This document shows positions 20,482-28,411 of a DNA stretch of 64,000 nt, piece after piece. This DNA comes from DATFQE01 sp963738205 (GTDB taxonomy: Bacteria > Actinomycetota > Thermoleophilia > Gaiellales > Gaiellaceae). A program made the position numbers and the translations under genes. The stretch's first letter is position 1, and every line of letters begins with the position of its first letter. Below the pieces are notes generated by a model. It was not told the DNA's origin, did not search any database, and saw only the letters and a list, made by a program, of their open reading frames with translations. Where the stretch lies: positions 248,001-312,000 of the forward strand of contig CAVTVQ010000009.1 in the NCBI GenBank assembly GCA_963738205.1, written 5' to 3'.

Positions 20482-22179
20482 GTGAGAGGGGCAGCGCTGC
20501 TACTCGCACTCGTGATCGGCGCCGGAATCGCAGGCTCGGCGGGCGCCGGCTCGACGCAGGCGCCGGGCAAGCTGAACGTCCTCGTCGTGATGACCGACGA
20601 CCAGACGGTCGAGTCGCTGCGCGTGATGACGAACGTCGGCGCGCAGCTCGCCGCCCAGGGCACCAGCTTCGCGAACAGCTTCGCGTCCTTCCCGCTCTGC
20701 TGCCCGTCGCGGTCGACGTTTCTGACCGGGCAGTACGCGCACAACCACACGGTGATGGGGAACGCCCTCCCGGCCGGGGGCTTCGAGAAGCTCGACCACA
20801 CGAACACGCTGCCCGTGTGGCTGCAGCGGGCCGGCTACCACACGGTGCACATCGGCAAGTACCTGAACGGCTACGGGCGCCGCTCGGCGACGGAGATCCC
20901 GCCGGGCTGGACCGAGTGGTACGGCTCCGTCGACCCGTCGACGTACCAGTTCTACAACTACACCCTCAACGAGAACGGCAAGACCGTGAAGTACGGCGCG
21001 GACGCGGCCTCGTACCAGGCCGACGTGTACACGCGGAAGGCGGTCGACGCGGTGCGGCGGCTGGCGCCGGGCGGCCCGTTCTTCCTCAACGTCGCGTATC
21101 TCGGCCCGCACAACGGTGGCCCGCGCGAGTCGGACGACCCGGCGAACTTCGGGACGCCCGTTCCCGCGCCGCGCCACCGGAATCGCTTCGCCGCCGAGCC
21201 CCTGCCCGTCACGCCGGCGTTCAACGAGGCCGACGTCTCCGACAAGCCCGGAGCGATGCGGAACCGCCCGCTGATCGGACCCGCGCGCGTGGCGGCGATC
21301 ACGGAGAACTACCGGCAGCGGCTGGAGTCGCTACTGGCGATCGACGAGGGCGTGAACGAGATCGTCTCCGCGCTGCGGACGGCCGGCGAGCTCGAGCGGA
21401 CGCTGATCGTCTTCACCTCCGACAACGGCTTCTTCCACGGCGAGCATCGCGTCCAGACCGGGAAGGTGCTCCACTACGAGCCCTCGACGCGGGTGCCGCT
21501 CATCCTGCGCGGCCCGGGGATCCCGCGTGGCGCCGTCCGCCGGCAGCTCGTAGCCAACGTCGACGTGGCCCCGACGATCGTGGCCGCCGCGGGCGCCACT
21601 CCCGGACGCGCCATGGACGGCCGCCAGCTGCAGCCCCTCGCGCGTGACGCCCGGCTCTACTCGGGCCGGGACCTGCTGCTCGAGACGCCCGGCTATCGCG
21701 CAATTCGCACGCCCCGCTACGTCTACGTCGAGCACAGCACGAACGAGCAGGAGCTGTACGACCTGGTGACCGACCCGAACGAGCTGACGAGCCTGCACGC
21801 GAGCGCCGCGCACGCCCCGCTCAAGGCCGAGCTCGCGGCCCGGCTCGCCCGCCTGCGCGGGTGCGCAGCCGTCGCGTGCCGCCAGGGTGCGTCCCTGTCG
21901 CTCGGCGTGCGCTACAAGCGCGGCCGGTCGAACGGCGCCGTGTGCGCGCGCGGTCCGGTAGCTGCCCGCGTCAGCGGCGCCGACCGCGACCACGTCTTCG
22001 CCGTCCACTTCTACGCGGGAGAGCGGCGCATCCTCCGCGACCGCCGCCCGCCGTTCGCCGCGCTGATCCCGCGCAGGTTCCTCCGCTCGACGAGCACCGT
22101 GCGCGCGATCTCGTTCCTGAAGGATTCGCGCATGGCGACGCTCGACCGGCGCGTCCGCGCCTGCCCCGCGCCGAGGTAG
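20482..22179 (+). CDS. Secreted sulfatase
   Basis: A 565-residue protein with a signal peptide (about 1-22) and an alkaline-phosphatase-superfamily sulfatase domain. VLVVMTDDQT supplies metal ligands, and CCPSRSTFLTGQ contains the C-x-P-S-R formylglycine motif (the Cys is oxidised to formylglycine by a maturase). HIGKYLNGYG, VAYLGPHNGGPR and FTSDNGFFHGEHR complete the site. A C-terminal extension of about 110 residues is rich in basic residues and Cys. It hydrolyses sulfate esters outside the cell; the substrate is not readable from sequence. Start GTG 20482 lies 8 bases after TAGGGT, with no clear Shine-Dalgarno. Confidence 0.9.
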   Translation: MRGAALLLALVIGAGIAGSAGAGSTQAPGKLNVLVVMTDDQTVESLRVMTNVGAQLAAQGTSFANSFASFPLCCPSRSTFLTGQYAHNHTVMGNALPAGGFEKLDHTNTLPVWLQRAGYHTVHIGKYLNGYGRRSATEIPPGWTEWYGSVDPSTYQFYNYTLNENGKTVKYGADAASYQADVYTRKAVDAVRRLAPGGPFFLNVAYLGPHNGGPRESDDPANFGTPVPAPRHRNRFAAEPLPVTPAFNEADVSDKPGAMRNRPLIGPARVAAITENYRQRLESLLAIDEGVNEIVSALRTAGELERTLIVFTSDNGFFHGEHRVQTGKVLHYEPSTRVPLILRGPGIPRGAVRRQLVANVDVAPTIVAAAGATPGRAMDGRQLQPLARDARLYSGRDLLLETPGYRAIRTPRYVYVEHSTNEQELYDLVTDPNELTSLHASAAHAPLKAELAARLARLRGCAAVACRQGASLSLGVRYKRGRSNGAVCARGPVAARVSGADRDHVFAVHFYAGERRILRDRRPPFAALIPRRFLRSTSTVRAISFLKDSRMATLDRRVRACPAPR

Positions 22180-22206
22180 CGCGCAGTGTCGAGATAGGCT
22201 CCCGCC

Positions 22207-24573
22207 ATGCTCGCGCGGGACGCCTTCGCCCTCGTGGACACGCCGGTGGACGAGGTCTGCGCCGCGGCGCGCGCGGTGCGCCGCACCCGCGTGATCACGT
22301 ACTCGCCGAAGGTCTTCATCCCGCTGACGAAGCTCTGCCGGGATGTGTGTCACTACTGCACGTTCGCGCGGCCGCCCAGGCGGGGCGAGCAGGCGTACCT
22401 CCGCGACGACGAGGTGCTCGAGATCGCCCGCGCAGGCGCCGCGGCCGGCTGCCACGAGGCGCTGTTCACGCTCGGCGACAAGCCCGAGCTCCGCTACCGC
22501 GCCGCCCGGGACGAGCTGGCAGAGCTGGGGTGCGAGACGACGCTCGAGTACCTGGCCCGCTGCGCGAAGCTGGTGCTCGACGAGACCGGGCTGCTCCCAC
22601 ACCTGAACCCCGGCGTCATGACCCAGGCCGACCTGGCCGAGCTGCGGAAGGTGAGCGTCTCGCAGGGGATCATGCTCGAGACGGCGTCCGAGCGGCTCTC
22701 GCGCCGGGGCGGCCCGCACTTCGGCTCACCCGACAAGCGGCCGGCGGCCCGGCTCGCGACGCTCGCTGCCGCCGGCGCGGAGCGCGTTCCCTTCACGACC
22801 GGGATCCTGATCGGGATCGGCGAGACGCGGACGGAGCGGATCGAGGCGCTGCTCGCGATTCGTCAGCTGCACCAGCGGCACGGCCATGTCCAGGAGGTGA
22901 TCGTCCAGAACTTCCGCGCCAAGGAGGGCACGCGCATGGCCGACGCGCCGGAGCCCACGCTGGACGAGCTGCTCTGGTCGGCTGCGGCCGCGCGGCTGGT
23001 GCTGCCGCCGGAGGTGCACGTCCAGGCGCCGCCGAACCTCAGCTACGACGACTTCCCGCGCCTGCTCGACGCCGGGATCGACGACTGGGGCGGGATCTCG
23101 CCGGTCACGATCGACCACGTCAACCCCGAGGCGCCCTGGCCCGAGGTCGAGCGCCTCGAGCGGACCACCCGCGCGGCCGGGTTCGAGCTCGCGCCCAGGC
23201 TCGCGGTCTATCCCGAGTACCTCGACAGCGCCTGGCTGGAGCCGGCGATCGTCACCGCCGCACTCCAGCGGGCCGACGCGGACGGGCTTGCCCGCACCGA
23301 CGGCTGGGCTGCGGGCGCGACCGTGCCGATCCCCTTCGTCCCACGGGACGCGCTCCCCCTCGACAGCCGCGAGGAGTTGGGTGAGGACGAGATCGTCCGG
23401 CTGTTCCAGACGCGCGGAGACGAAGCCCAGCGCGTGTTCTCCGCCGCCGATGCGCTACGCCGCGAGGTCTGCGGCGACGAGGTCAGCTACGTCGTCACGC
23501 GCAACGTCAACTACACGAACGTCTGCTACTTCCGCTGCGGCTTCTGCGCGTTCTCGAAGGGCAAGCTGGCCGAGAACCTGCGCGGCAAGCCCTACCTCGT
23601 CCCGGTCGAGGAGATCGCCCGGCGCGCGGAGGAGGCGTGGGAGCGCGGGGCGGTGGAGATCTGCCTGCAGGGCGGGATCCACCCCGCCTTCACGGGCGAC
23701 ACCTACCTCGAGATCTGCGAGGCGGTGAAGGCCGCGGTTCCGGGCATCCACGTGCACGCGTTCTCGGCGCTCGAGATCTGGCAGGGCGCGGCGACACTCG
23801 GCCTCGAGCTGACGCCGTACCTCGAACGCTTGCGCGCCGCCGGGCTCGCCTCGCTGCCCGGCACGGCGGCGGAGATCCTCGACGACGAGGTGCGGGCGGT
23901 GATCTGCCCGGACAAGGTGACGACCGAGCAGTGGCTCTCCGTCCACGACGCGGCCCACCGGGTCGGCCTGCGGTCCACGACGACCGTCATGTTCGGCCAC
24001 GTCGACGGGCCTCGCTCCTGGGCGCGCCACCTAATCGAGCTTCGCGACCAGCAGCGCCGGTCGGGCGGGTTCACCGAGTTCGTGCCGCTGCCCTTCGTGC
24101 ACATGGAGGCGCCGATCTACCTGCATGGGCGGGCTCGCCCGGGACCGACCTTCCGCGAGGCGCTGCTGATGCACGCGGTCGGCCGGCTGGCGCTGCACCC
24201 GTGGATCACCAACGTCCAGGCGTCGTGGGTGAAGCTCGGCCTCGACGGGGCACAGGCCGTCCTTCGTGCCGGCGCGAACGACCTCGGCGGGACGTTGATG
24301 AACGAGTCGATCTCGCGCGCAGCGGGGGCCGCCCACGGGCAAGAAGCGCCGCCCGAGGTGCTGGAGGCGGCCATCCGTGCGTTGGGACGCACGCCGCGGC
24401 AGCGCTCGACGCTCTACGGCGAGCCGCCTGCGGACCAGGTCGCGCGCTCGTTCGGCGCTCCGCCGCTCGCGGAGCCCTCGAACCCCAGCGTCAACGACGC
24501 GAAGCTGAAGGCCCCGCCGCGGCTGATCCGGCCCGGCTTGATCGCGGCGAGGCCGACCCCGGAGCCGTCGTAA
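22207..24573 (+). CDS. fbiC: 7,8-didemethyl-8-hydroxy-5-deazariboflavin (FO) synthase, CofG-CofH fusion
   Basis: A 788-residue fusion of two radical-SAM modules. The CofG half (about 1-370) has its 4Fe-4S motif in KLCRDVCHYCTFARPP; the CofH half (about 400-740) has NVCYFRCGFCAFSKGK. Together they join 5-amino-6-ribitylaminouracil and tyrosine to make FO, the deazaflavin chromophore of coenzyme F420. The fused form is typical of Actinomycetota; archaea and cyanobacteria carry separate subunits. ATG 22207 follows a TAGGCT box by six bases, with no Shine-Dalgarno, which is consistent with leaderless expression. No other F420 genes are adjacent. Confidence 0.96.
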   Translation: MLARDAFALVDTPVDEVCAAARAVRRTRVITYSPKVFIPLTKLCRDVCHYCTFARPPRRGEQAYLRDDEVLEIARAGAAAGCHEALFTLGDKPELRYRAARDELAELGCETTLEYLARCAKLVLDETGLLPHLNPGVMTQADLAELRKVSVSQGIMLETASERLSRRGGPHFGSPDKRPAARLATLAAAGAERVPFTTGILIGIGETRTERIEALLAIRQLHQRHGHVQEVIVQNFRAKEGTRMADAPEPTLDELLWSAAAARLVLPPEVHVQAPPNLSYDDFPRLLDAGIDDWGGISPVTIDHVNPEAPWPEVERLERTTRAAGFELAPRLAVYPEYLDSAWLEPAIVTAALQRADADGLARTDGWAAGATVPIPFVPRDALPLDSREELGEDEIVRLFQTRGDEAQRVFSAADALRREVCGDEVSYVVTRNVNYTNVCYFRCGFCAFSKGKLAENLRGKPYLVPVEEIARRAEEAWERGAVEICLQGGIHPAFTGDTYLEICEAVKAAVPGIHVHAFSALEIWQGAATLGLELTPYLERLRAAGLASLPGTAAEILDDEVRAVICPDKVTTEQWLSVHDAAHRVGLRSTTTVMFGHVDGPRSWARHLIELRDQQRRSGGFTEFVPLPFVHMEAPIYLHGRARPGPTFREALLMHAVGRLALHPWITNVQASWVKLGLDGAQAVLRAGANDLGGTLMNESISRAAGAAHGQEAPPEVLEAAIRALGRTPRQRSTLYGEPPADQVARSFGAPPLAEPSNPSVNDAKLKAPPRLIRPGLIAARPTPEPS

Positions 24574-24610
24574 CGCTCGGCGCGAGCACGTCGTCGCCTG
24601 TCGACGGCGG

Positions 24611-24649
24611 CCTGAGAATGACGCGATTGCGTCAGACGGGCGACTCAGG
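24611..24649 (+). terminator. Nested hairpins after fbiC (possible terminator)
   Basis: Inner stem TGACGC-GATT-GCGTCA (24619-24634) is perfect. An outer CCTGAG (24611-24616) / CTCAGG (24644-24649) pair encloses it. There is no U-run, so Rho-independent termination is uncertain. It lies 38 bp past the fbiC stop. Confidence 0.35.
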
Positions 24650-24669
24650 GCTCGGGCAGGCTGTCGCTC

Positions 24670-24876
24670 GTGGAACTGGATGCCGCCCCGACGAAGACGG
24701 CGGCCTGCGAGATCGTCGAGGAGCCGAGGCGCGCTGCGGACGCCTCACGCTCCGATCCGACGACCTGGCACGGCCATGCGGCCAAGTGTGACTCGGTGCG
24801 GCGCGGCTGGACTCCGAGGCCCAGCCGGCGCGGCATCCAGTTCCATTACGCCGGGCCTTTCGTGCCGGCCGGCTAG
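24670..24876 (+). CDS. Hypothetical 68-residue protein
   Basis: An open frame from GTG 24670 to TAG 24876. Third codon positions are mostly G or C, as in the neighbours, and the stop overlaps the lysA stop as CTAG, the same tail-to-tail arrangement used by several real gene pairs here. The predicted product is small, soluble and basic, with His/Cys in WHGHAAKCDS; no family is recognised. Against it: the first 17 bases are one arm of a long inverted repeat (24671-24844) and no Shine-Dalgarno is visible. Otherwise this 299-bp spacer holds only hairpins. Confidence 0.35.
   Translation: MELDAAPTKTAACEIVEEPRRAADASRSDPTTWHGHAAKCDSVRRGWTPRPSRRGIQFHYAGPFVPAG
24671..24844. repeat. 16-bp perfect inverted repeat with 142-bp interior
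   Basis: Arms 24671-24686 (TGGAACTGGATGCCGC) and 24829-24844 (exact reverse complement) bracket 142 bp between fbiC and lysA. A perfect 16-bp match over such a distance is unlikely by chance. No transposase, target duplication or known MITE features are visible; a long-range RNA stem or a duplicated gene fragment in inverse orientation are alternatives. Confidence 0.55.
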
Positions 24877-26132
24877 GGCTCGAAGCCGAGCACGTCCGCC
24901 AGCGTCTCGCGCCTGCGAATCACCTGGGCCTGCCCGTCTCGGACGAGCAGGGCCGCGGGGCGCGGCACCGCGTTGTAGTTCGAGCTCATGGCGAGCGTGT
25001 ACGCACCGCTTGCGGGCACCGCGAGCAGGTCGCCGCGGCGAGGCTCCGGCAGCTCGACGCGGCCGACGAGCACCTCCTCTTCGCAATGCCGTCCGGTCAC
25101 GGTGAAGGCGCGCGCCGGCGGCTCGTCTGCGCGGTTCGCGAGCAGCGCCGTGTACCGGGCGCCGTAGAGCATCGGCCGCGGGTTGTCCGACATGCCGCCG
25201 TCGACGGCGACGATGTGCGCCGTCTCGCTCGCGTCCTTGACCACGCCCACGCGGTAGAGCGCCACTCCCGCGCGGCCGACGAGCGACCGGCCGGGCTCGA
25301 GGATGACCTGCGGACGAGGCAGGTCTTGGAGGGCGAACCCGCGCTCGAGCCGGCCGAGCAGGTCGCCGACGAACTCCTCCACGCTGGGCGCGTCCTCGTC
25401 GGGCACGTGGCGCACGCCGAGCCCCCCGCCGAGGTCGACGACGGCCGGGCTCCAGTCCAGCTCGGCGCGGCACGCCGCAGCGAAGCCGGCGAGCCATTCG
25501 ACCGTCATTCCGGCGGCGGTGGCGTCGAGCAGCTGCGAGCCGACGTGGACGTGCAGGCCGGCGACGTCCAGCCCGGCGGCCCGGGCGTCGGCGATCGCCG
25601 TCAGCGCCGCCGCGGGCGGCAGCCCGAACTTGGAGCCGTGGTGGCCGGTGCGGATCGCCTCGTGCGTGTCGGCCTCGATTCCCGAGGTCACCCGGACGAG
25701 GACGCGCCGAACCCCGGCTTCGTCGGCGCGGGCCACCTCGTCGAGCGCGTCCAGCACGACGAGCGCCGCGTCGGCCTCGGCGGCGGCGCGCAACTCCTCG
25801 TCGCTCTTGTTGTTGCCGTGGACGATCAGCTTCTCGCCGGACAAGCCGGCCGTCAGCGCGAGTGTCAGCTCCCCCAGCGTGGACACGTCCGCTCCGAGGC
25901 CCTCCTCTGCGAACAGGCGCAGCAACGCGACGTTCGGGAAGGCCTTGGTGCCGTACGCGATCGTGGCAGCGGGCGCAGCGCGACGGTAGGCCCGCGCCTG
26001 GGAGCGCAGGGTCTGCTCGCAGTAGACGACGAGCGGCGTGCCGTGCTCCTCGGCCAGCGCCGTCGCGCTGACGCCGCCGAGTGAGAGCTCACCACCCTCG
26101 ACGGCCGCGCTCTCGGGCAGCAGGTCGCGCAC
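24873..26132 (-). CDS. lysA: Diaminopimelate decarboxylase
   Basis: A 419-residue fold-type III PLP enzyme catalysing the last step of lysine synthesis (meso-DAP to L-lysine). Visible features are the PLP Lys in ATIAYGTKAFPNVALL, GADVSTLGEL, the Gly-rich phosphate loop VVDLGGGLGVRH, ILEPGRSLVG, and the dimer-interface active-site Cys in VTGRHCEEEVL followed by YTLAMSSNYN. GTG 26132 is preceded by a TAACCT -10-like box seven bases upstream on the minus strand, suggesting leaderless transcription. It is divergent from the gene at 26170. Confidence 0.95.
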   Translation of the reverse strand: MRDLLPESAAVEGGELSLGGVSATALAEEHGTPLVVYCEQTLRSQARAYRRAAPAATIAYGTKAFPNVALLRLFAEEGLGADVSTLGELTLALTAGLSGEKLIVHGNNKSDEELRAAAEADAALVVLDALDEVARADEAGVRRVLVRVTSGIEADTHEAIRTGHHGSKFGLPPAAALTAIADARAAGLDVAGLHVHVGSQLLDATAAGMTVEWLAGFAAACRAELDWSPAVVDLGGGLGVRHVPDEDAPSVEEFVGDLLGRLERGFALQDLPRPQVILEPGRSLVGRAGVALYRVGVVKDASETAHIVAVDGGMSDNPRPMLYGARYTALLANRADEPPARAFTVTGRHCEEEVLVGRVELPEPRRGDLLAVPASGAYTLAMSSNYNAVPRPAALLVRDGQAQVIRRRETLADVLGFEP

Positions 26133-26169
26133 GCGGAAGAGGTTAAGCGTCTGCCAGGCTGCGCGTGAC

Positions 26170-27024
26170 GTGGCCGGGCGCCCGACGTTTCTTCTCTCGC
26201 TGCCGGAGCGGCTGACCCGGTCGCTGGCCGCCGTGCTCGGCGGCGCGATCCACGAGTCGGCGCAGGTACTGCTGCCACGCTTCGTGCGGCGGTCGCGCCT
26301 CTACGAGGCGAGCGCCAAGAACCTCCTGCGCCTGTCGATCGAGCTGGTCGGCGGCGTCGAGGGCCAGGCGCCGCCGGCGGGTGAGCCTGCGCCGAAGGAA
26401 CTGGCCCTCCGCAAGGGCGCGGGCAACGTCGTCGAGCTCGGCTCGATCGCCGCGTTCGGCTTCTCGCCGCTCTGGCTGCTCGCCGCGGCGAGCGACGTGG
26501 CCCACGGCTCGCGGGTCTACCTCGACGCGCTCACGGACGAGCTGAAGGCGGCCGACGTGCTCACGCCCCAGGCGGAGTTCGGGTCGGTGGACGACCTGCT
26601 CGCCGCCTTCGAGGGCGGCTCGGGGACAGCCGCTCGCTTGATCGACATCCCGCCGCTCGAGCTCGCCGGCCTGCGGGCGTCGGTGGACGAGCTGCGGCAG
26701 CACGCGAGCGAGCTGCCGGGCCCCGAAGAGCTGGCGTCGCTGTACCGCGGCCTGCGCGAGGAGGCGCGGGTCGAGAACAGGTCTCTGCTCGAGGTCTCTC
26801 AAGGCATCGGGCTCGCGTTCCTGCTCTCGGCGCGGTCCGTTTCGCGCGACCACGTCGTCGTCCCCTACCGGGAGGACTGGATGCCGCTCCGCGACGAGGG
26901 GTTCGGGGCGTACGCCAGGCGAATCTCGCGCCCTTACCGCCGTGCGCTCGAGGGCCACTTCGACTCGGCGCGCGAGACCTGGACCGAGCGGGGCGTCCGG
27001 CGGCTTCGCCGGCTCCGCCGCTGA
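26170..27024 (+). CDS. Conserved hypothetical protein
   Basis: A protein of about 284 residues from GTG 26170. Longer upstream frames run into lysA and are unlikely. The sequence starts AGRPTFLLSLPERLTRSLAA and then contains RRSRLYEASAKNLLRLSIEL, a hydrophobic GSIAAFGFSPLWLLAAASDV segment (possible membrane-associated helix), amphipathic helices with DELRQHASELPGPEELASLY, and a basic C-terminal end. I do not recognise the family with certainty; EcsC-like membrane-associated proteins are a weak analogy. It is divergent from lysA with 37 bp between starts. No signal peptide or catalytic motif is apparent. Confidence 0.7.
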   Translation: MAGRPTFLLSLPERLTRSLAAVLGGAIHESAQVLLPRFVRRSRLYEASAKNLLRLSIELVGGVEGQAPPAGEPAPKELALRKGAGNVVELGSIAAFGFSPLWLLAAASDVAHGSRVYLDALTDELKAADVLTPQAEFGSVDDLLAAFEGGSGTAARLIDIPPLELAGLRASVDELRQHASELPGPEELASLYRGLREEARVENRSLLEVSQGIGLAFLLSARSVSRDHVVVPYREDWMPLRDEGFGAYARRISRPYRRALEGHFDSARETWTERGVRRLRRLRR

Positions 27025-27117
27025 CGCACTTTCGGCACGGCTCCGTCACCCACCGGCGCGTCCGCGGGCGATAGGCCTCGGGGTGTCCCCAGCACCCCGA
27101 CCGAAAGGACGGTCCCC

Positions 27118-27666
27118 ATGTCTCCACGACGCATCATCTGGGCGTGTGCGGCCGGCGTCGCCGCGCTCGCCTGGGCCTCGGCTGCGGCCGCCGCGCCCTC
27201 GGGCGCGAAGCCCGCTCGAGCTCTGCCCGCGCCCGCGGCGGCCGAGCAGCTCTTCTCCGCCGAGCACGGCGTACGGGAGTCGGCGGACGCCGACCCCCCG
27301 ATCATCAACCAGAACCCCGACGGCTCACCGCTCGGCGTCTGTTGGAGCAAGGAGCTCCTGCGCTCGGACGGCTGGTTCCCCTACACCCGCAGGCTCTACC
27401 TCTACACCGTGTGGTGCGGGCACGCCGGTGTGATCACGTACCGCGCCAGCAGCGCCCGCACCAGCCACGACTGGGCCTGCTGGAACCAGAACCTGCCCAA
27501 CATCGTCCGCACGTACGGCGGCGTCGGGTACGGCGTGGTCGAGGTACAGTCCTGGGTCGAGGTCGCGTGCCACTCACCCACGTACTGGCCGACGTTCAAC
27601 GACACACTGATGTTGCGCGTGCAGTACTACCCCTGGGGTGGGTATGCGACGGTTGCGTGGGATTAG
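27118..27666 (+). CDS. Small secreted protein of unknown function
   Basis: A 182-residue protein with a clear Sec signal peptide (about 1-26, ending SAAAAA). The mature part contains four Cys (GVCWSKELL, TVWCGHAG, DWACWNQN, VEVACHSP), enough for two disulfides, and many Trp/Tyr in a predicted beta-rich domain ending YYPWGGYATVAWD. No family is recognised; the pattern is that of a small secreted binding or structural domain. ATG 27118 has a GAAAGGA Shine-Dalgarno. A GGGGTG/CACCCC hairpin (27080-27098) lies in the 5' leader. A small membrane protein follows after 7 bp, probably in the same operon. Confidence 0.85.
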   Translation: MSPRRIIWACAAGVAALAWASAAAAAPSGAKPARALPAPAAAEQLFSAEHGVRESADADPPIINQNPDGSPLGVCWSKELLRSDGWFPYTRRLYLYTVWCGHAGVITYRASSARTSHDWACWNQNLPNIVRTYGGVGYGVVEVQSWVEVACHSPTYWPTFNDTLMLRVQYYPWGGYATVAWD

Positions 27667-27673
27667 GAGGCAC

Positions 27674-27811
27674 GTGACGCTCACCCGCATCGTGCTCGTC
27701 GTGCTCGGCATCTGGCTCGCCCTGCTCGTGCTCGGGCTCGTCCTGTTCAACCTGGGTGGAAGCGCGCCGGGCAAGGGGCGGGGCGACCCTGTCGGCCTCT
27801 TCGCGCGCTAG
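27674..27811 (+). CDS. 45-residue single-pass membrane protein
   Basis: A short frame with an excellent GGAGG Shine-Dalgarno (27666-27670) four bases before GTG 27674. The product is TLTRIVLVVLGIWLALLVLG followed by LVLFNLGGSAPGKG and a short polar tail: one membrane helix with an N-terminal Arg, probably C-terminus outside. It sits 7 bp behind the secreted protein gene, so a joint role (anchor, stabiliser or regulator) is plausible but unproven. Confidence 0.65.
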   Translation: MTLTRIVLVVLGIWLALLVLGLVLFNLGGSAPGKGRGDPVGLFAR

Positions 27812-27852
27812 CTGCCGCCGTCAGCTTCCCCGGCTCGGGCGACCCGAGCTCG

Positions 27853-28245
27853 TCAGTCCTGCCACCAGTTCGGCTCGGTGTTCGCATCCCCCGGCCCGGT
27901 GTTCGGGGCGCCGACGAGCAAGAACTCCGCTCCCTGCGGTCCTCCCTCGAGGCTCCGCATCGCATCCTTCGACAGCCGGACCACGGTCCACGGCTCCAGA
28001 TCGTGGATGACGTCGCCGACCTTGATCCGCGCGCTGCCTGACACCAGGACGTAGACCTCTTCCTGCACCTTGTGGGTGTGACCGAACGGCTCCCGGAATC
28101 CAGGCGCCAGCCTGAGGTACGTCACGCCGCAGTTCTCGCATTCGAGGTCGACGCGCATGAACCGCGCCTCCATCTTCCCCTCGAGCCCGAAGTTGGGCCC
28201 CTGGTCGGGCACGTCGGAGACCTTCACGACAGTGTGGTCAGCCAT
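27853..28245 (-). CDS. Cupin-2 domain protein
   Basis: A 130-residue single cupin barrel. Motif 1 is visible as FREPFGHTHKVQEEVYVLVSG (metal-binding His/His/Glu pattern) and motif 2 around DLEPWTVVRLSKDAMRSLEG, where the usual His is replaced. One CxxC (ECENCG) precedes the barrel. Such proteins act as isomerases, dioxygenases or ligand sensors; no partner identifies the role here. ATG 28245 has a GAGGAGAG Shine-Dalgarno. Divergent from the leuS leader. Confidence 0.85.
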   Translation of the reverse strand: MADHTVVKVSDVPDQGPNFGLEGKMEARFMRVDLECENCGVTYLRLAPGFREPFGHTHKVQEEVYVLVSGSARIKVGDVIHDLEPWTVVRLSKDAMRSLEGGPQGAEFLLVGAPNTGPGDANTEPNWWQD

Positions 28246-28267
28246 TGACTCTCCTCTCGAAGCTCGG

Positions 28268-28296
28268 GTGACGGCGGAGGTACAGCTTGCTACAGT
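28268..28296 (+). promoter_or_regulatory. leuS promoter
   Basis: GTGACG (28268-28273), a 17-bp spacer and TACAGT (28291-28296) give a good sigma70-type match (4/6 and 4/6). The predicted start of transcription (about 28303-28307) falls at the first base of a short leucine-containing reading frame, leaving about 105 nt of leader before leuS. Confidence 0.6.
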
Positions 28297-28306
28297 CAGT
28301 TTCGCG

Positions 28307-28330
28307 ATGCAGGGACAGCTTCTCGAGTAG
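28307..28330 (+). CDS. leuS leader peptide (MQGQLLE)
   Basis: A seven-codon frame, ATG 28307 to TAG 28330, encodes MQGQLLE with two adjacent leucine codons (CTT CTC). It begins at or within a few bases of the predicted transcription start, so it would be translated leaderless. Position between a promoter and an intrinsic terminator directly before the leucyl-tRNA synthetase gene fits ribosome-mediated attenuation: low charged tRNA-Leu would stall the ribosome on the tandem Leu codons. Confidence 0.55.
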   Translation: MQGQLLE

Positions 28331-28372
28331 CGCAGGGAGCGAACGCGGCGGACGCCGCGCCAGCTCTCCACG

Positions 28373-28395
28373 GCCTCTCACTCGAGAGGCTTTTT
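28373..28395 (+). terminator. Attenuator-type intrinsic terminator before leuS
   Basis: A perfect 7-bp stem GCCTCTC-ACTC-GAGAGGC is followed at once by TTTTT. It ends 16 bp before the leuS ATG, so it must be read through for leuS expression. A second strong hairpin (CGCGGC-GGAC-GCCGCG, 28344-28359) precedes it. GGGAG at 28335-28339 can pair with CTCTC of the terminator arm (one G-U), a possible antiterminator. Confidence 0.7.
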
Positions 28396-28411
28396 CATAT
28401 CCGGAGGCGGG

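Noticed and set aside
24671..24844. Insertion sequence or transposon
   Set aside because: The inverted arms enclose no transposase, and no target-site duplication is seen outside them. Kept only as an inverted repeat.
28245..28411. T-box riboswitch for leuS
   Set aside because: AGGGAGCGAACGCG resembles the T-box core at 10 of 14 positions, but the predicted leader is only about 105 nt and has no room for a specifier stem I. The Leu-codon peptide fits better.
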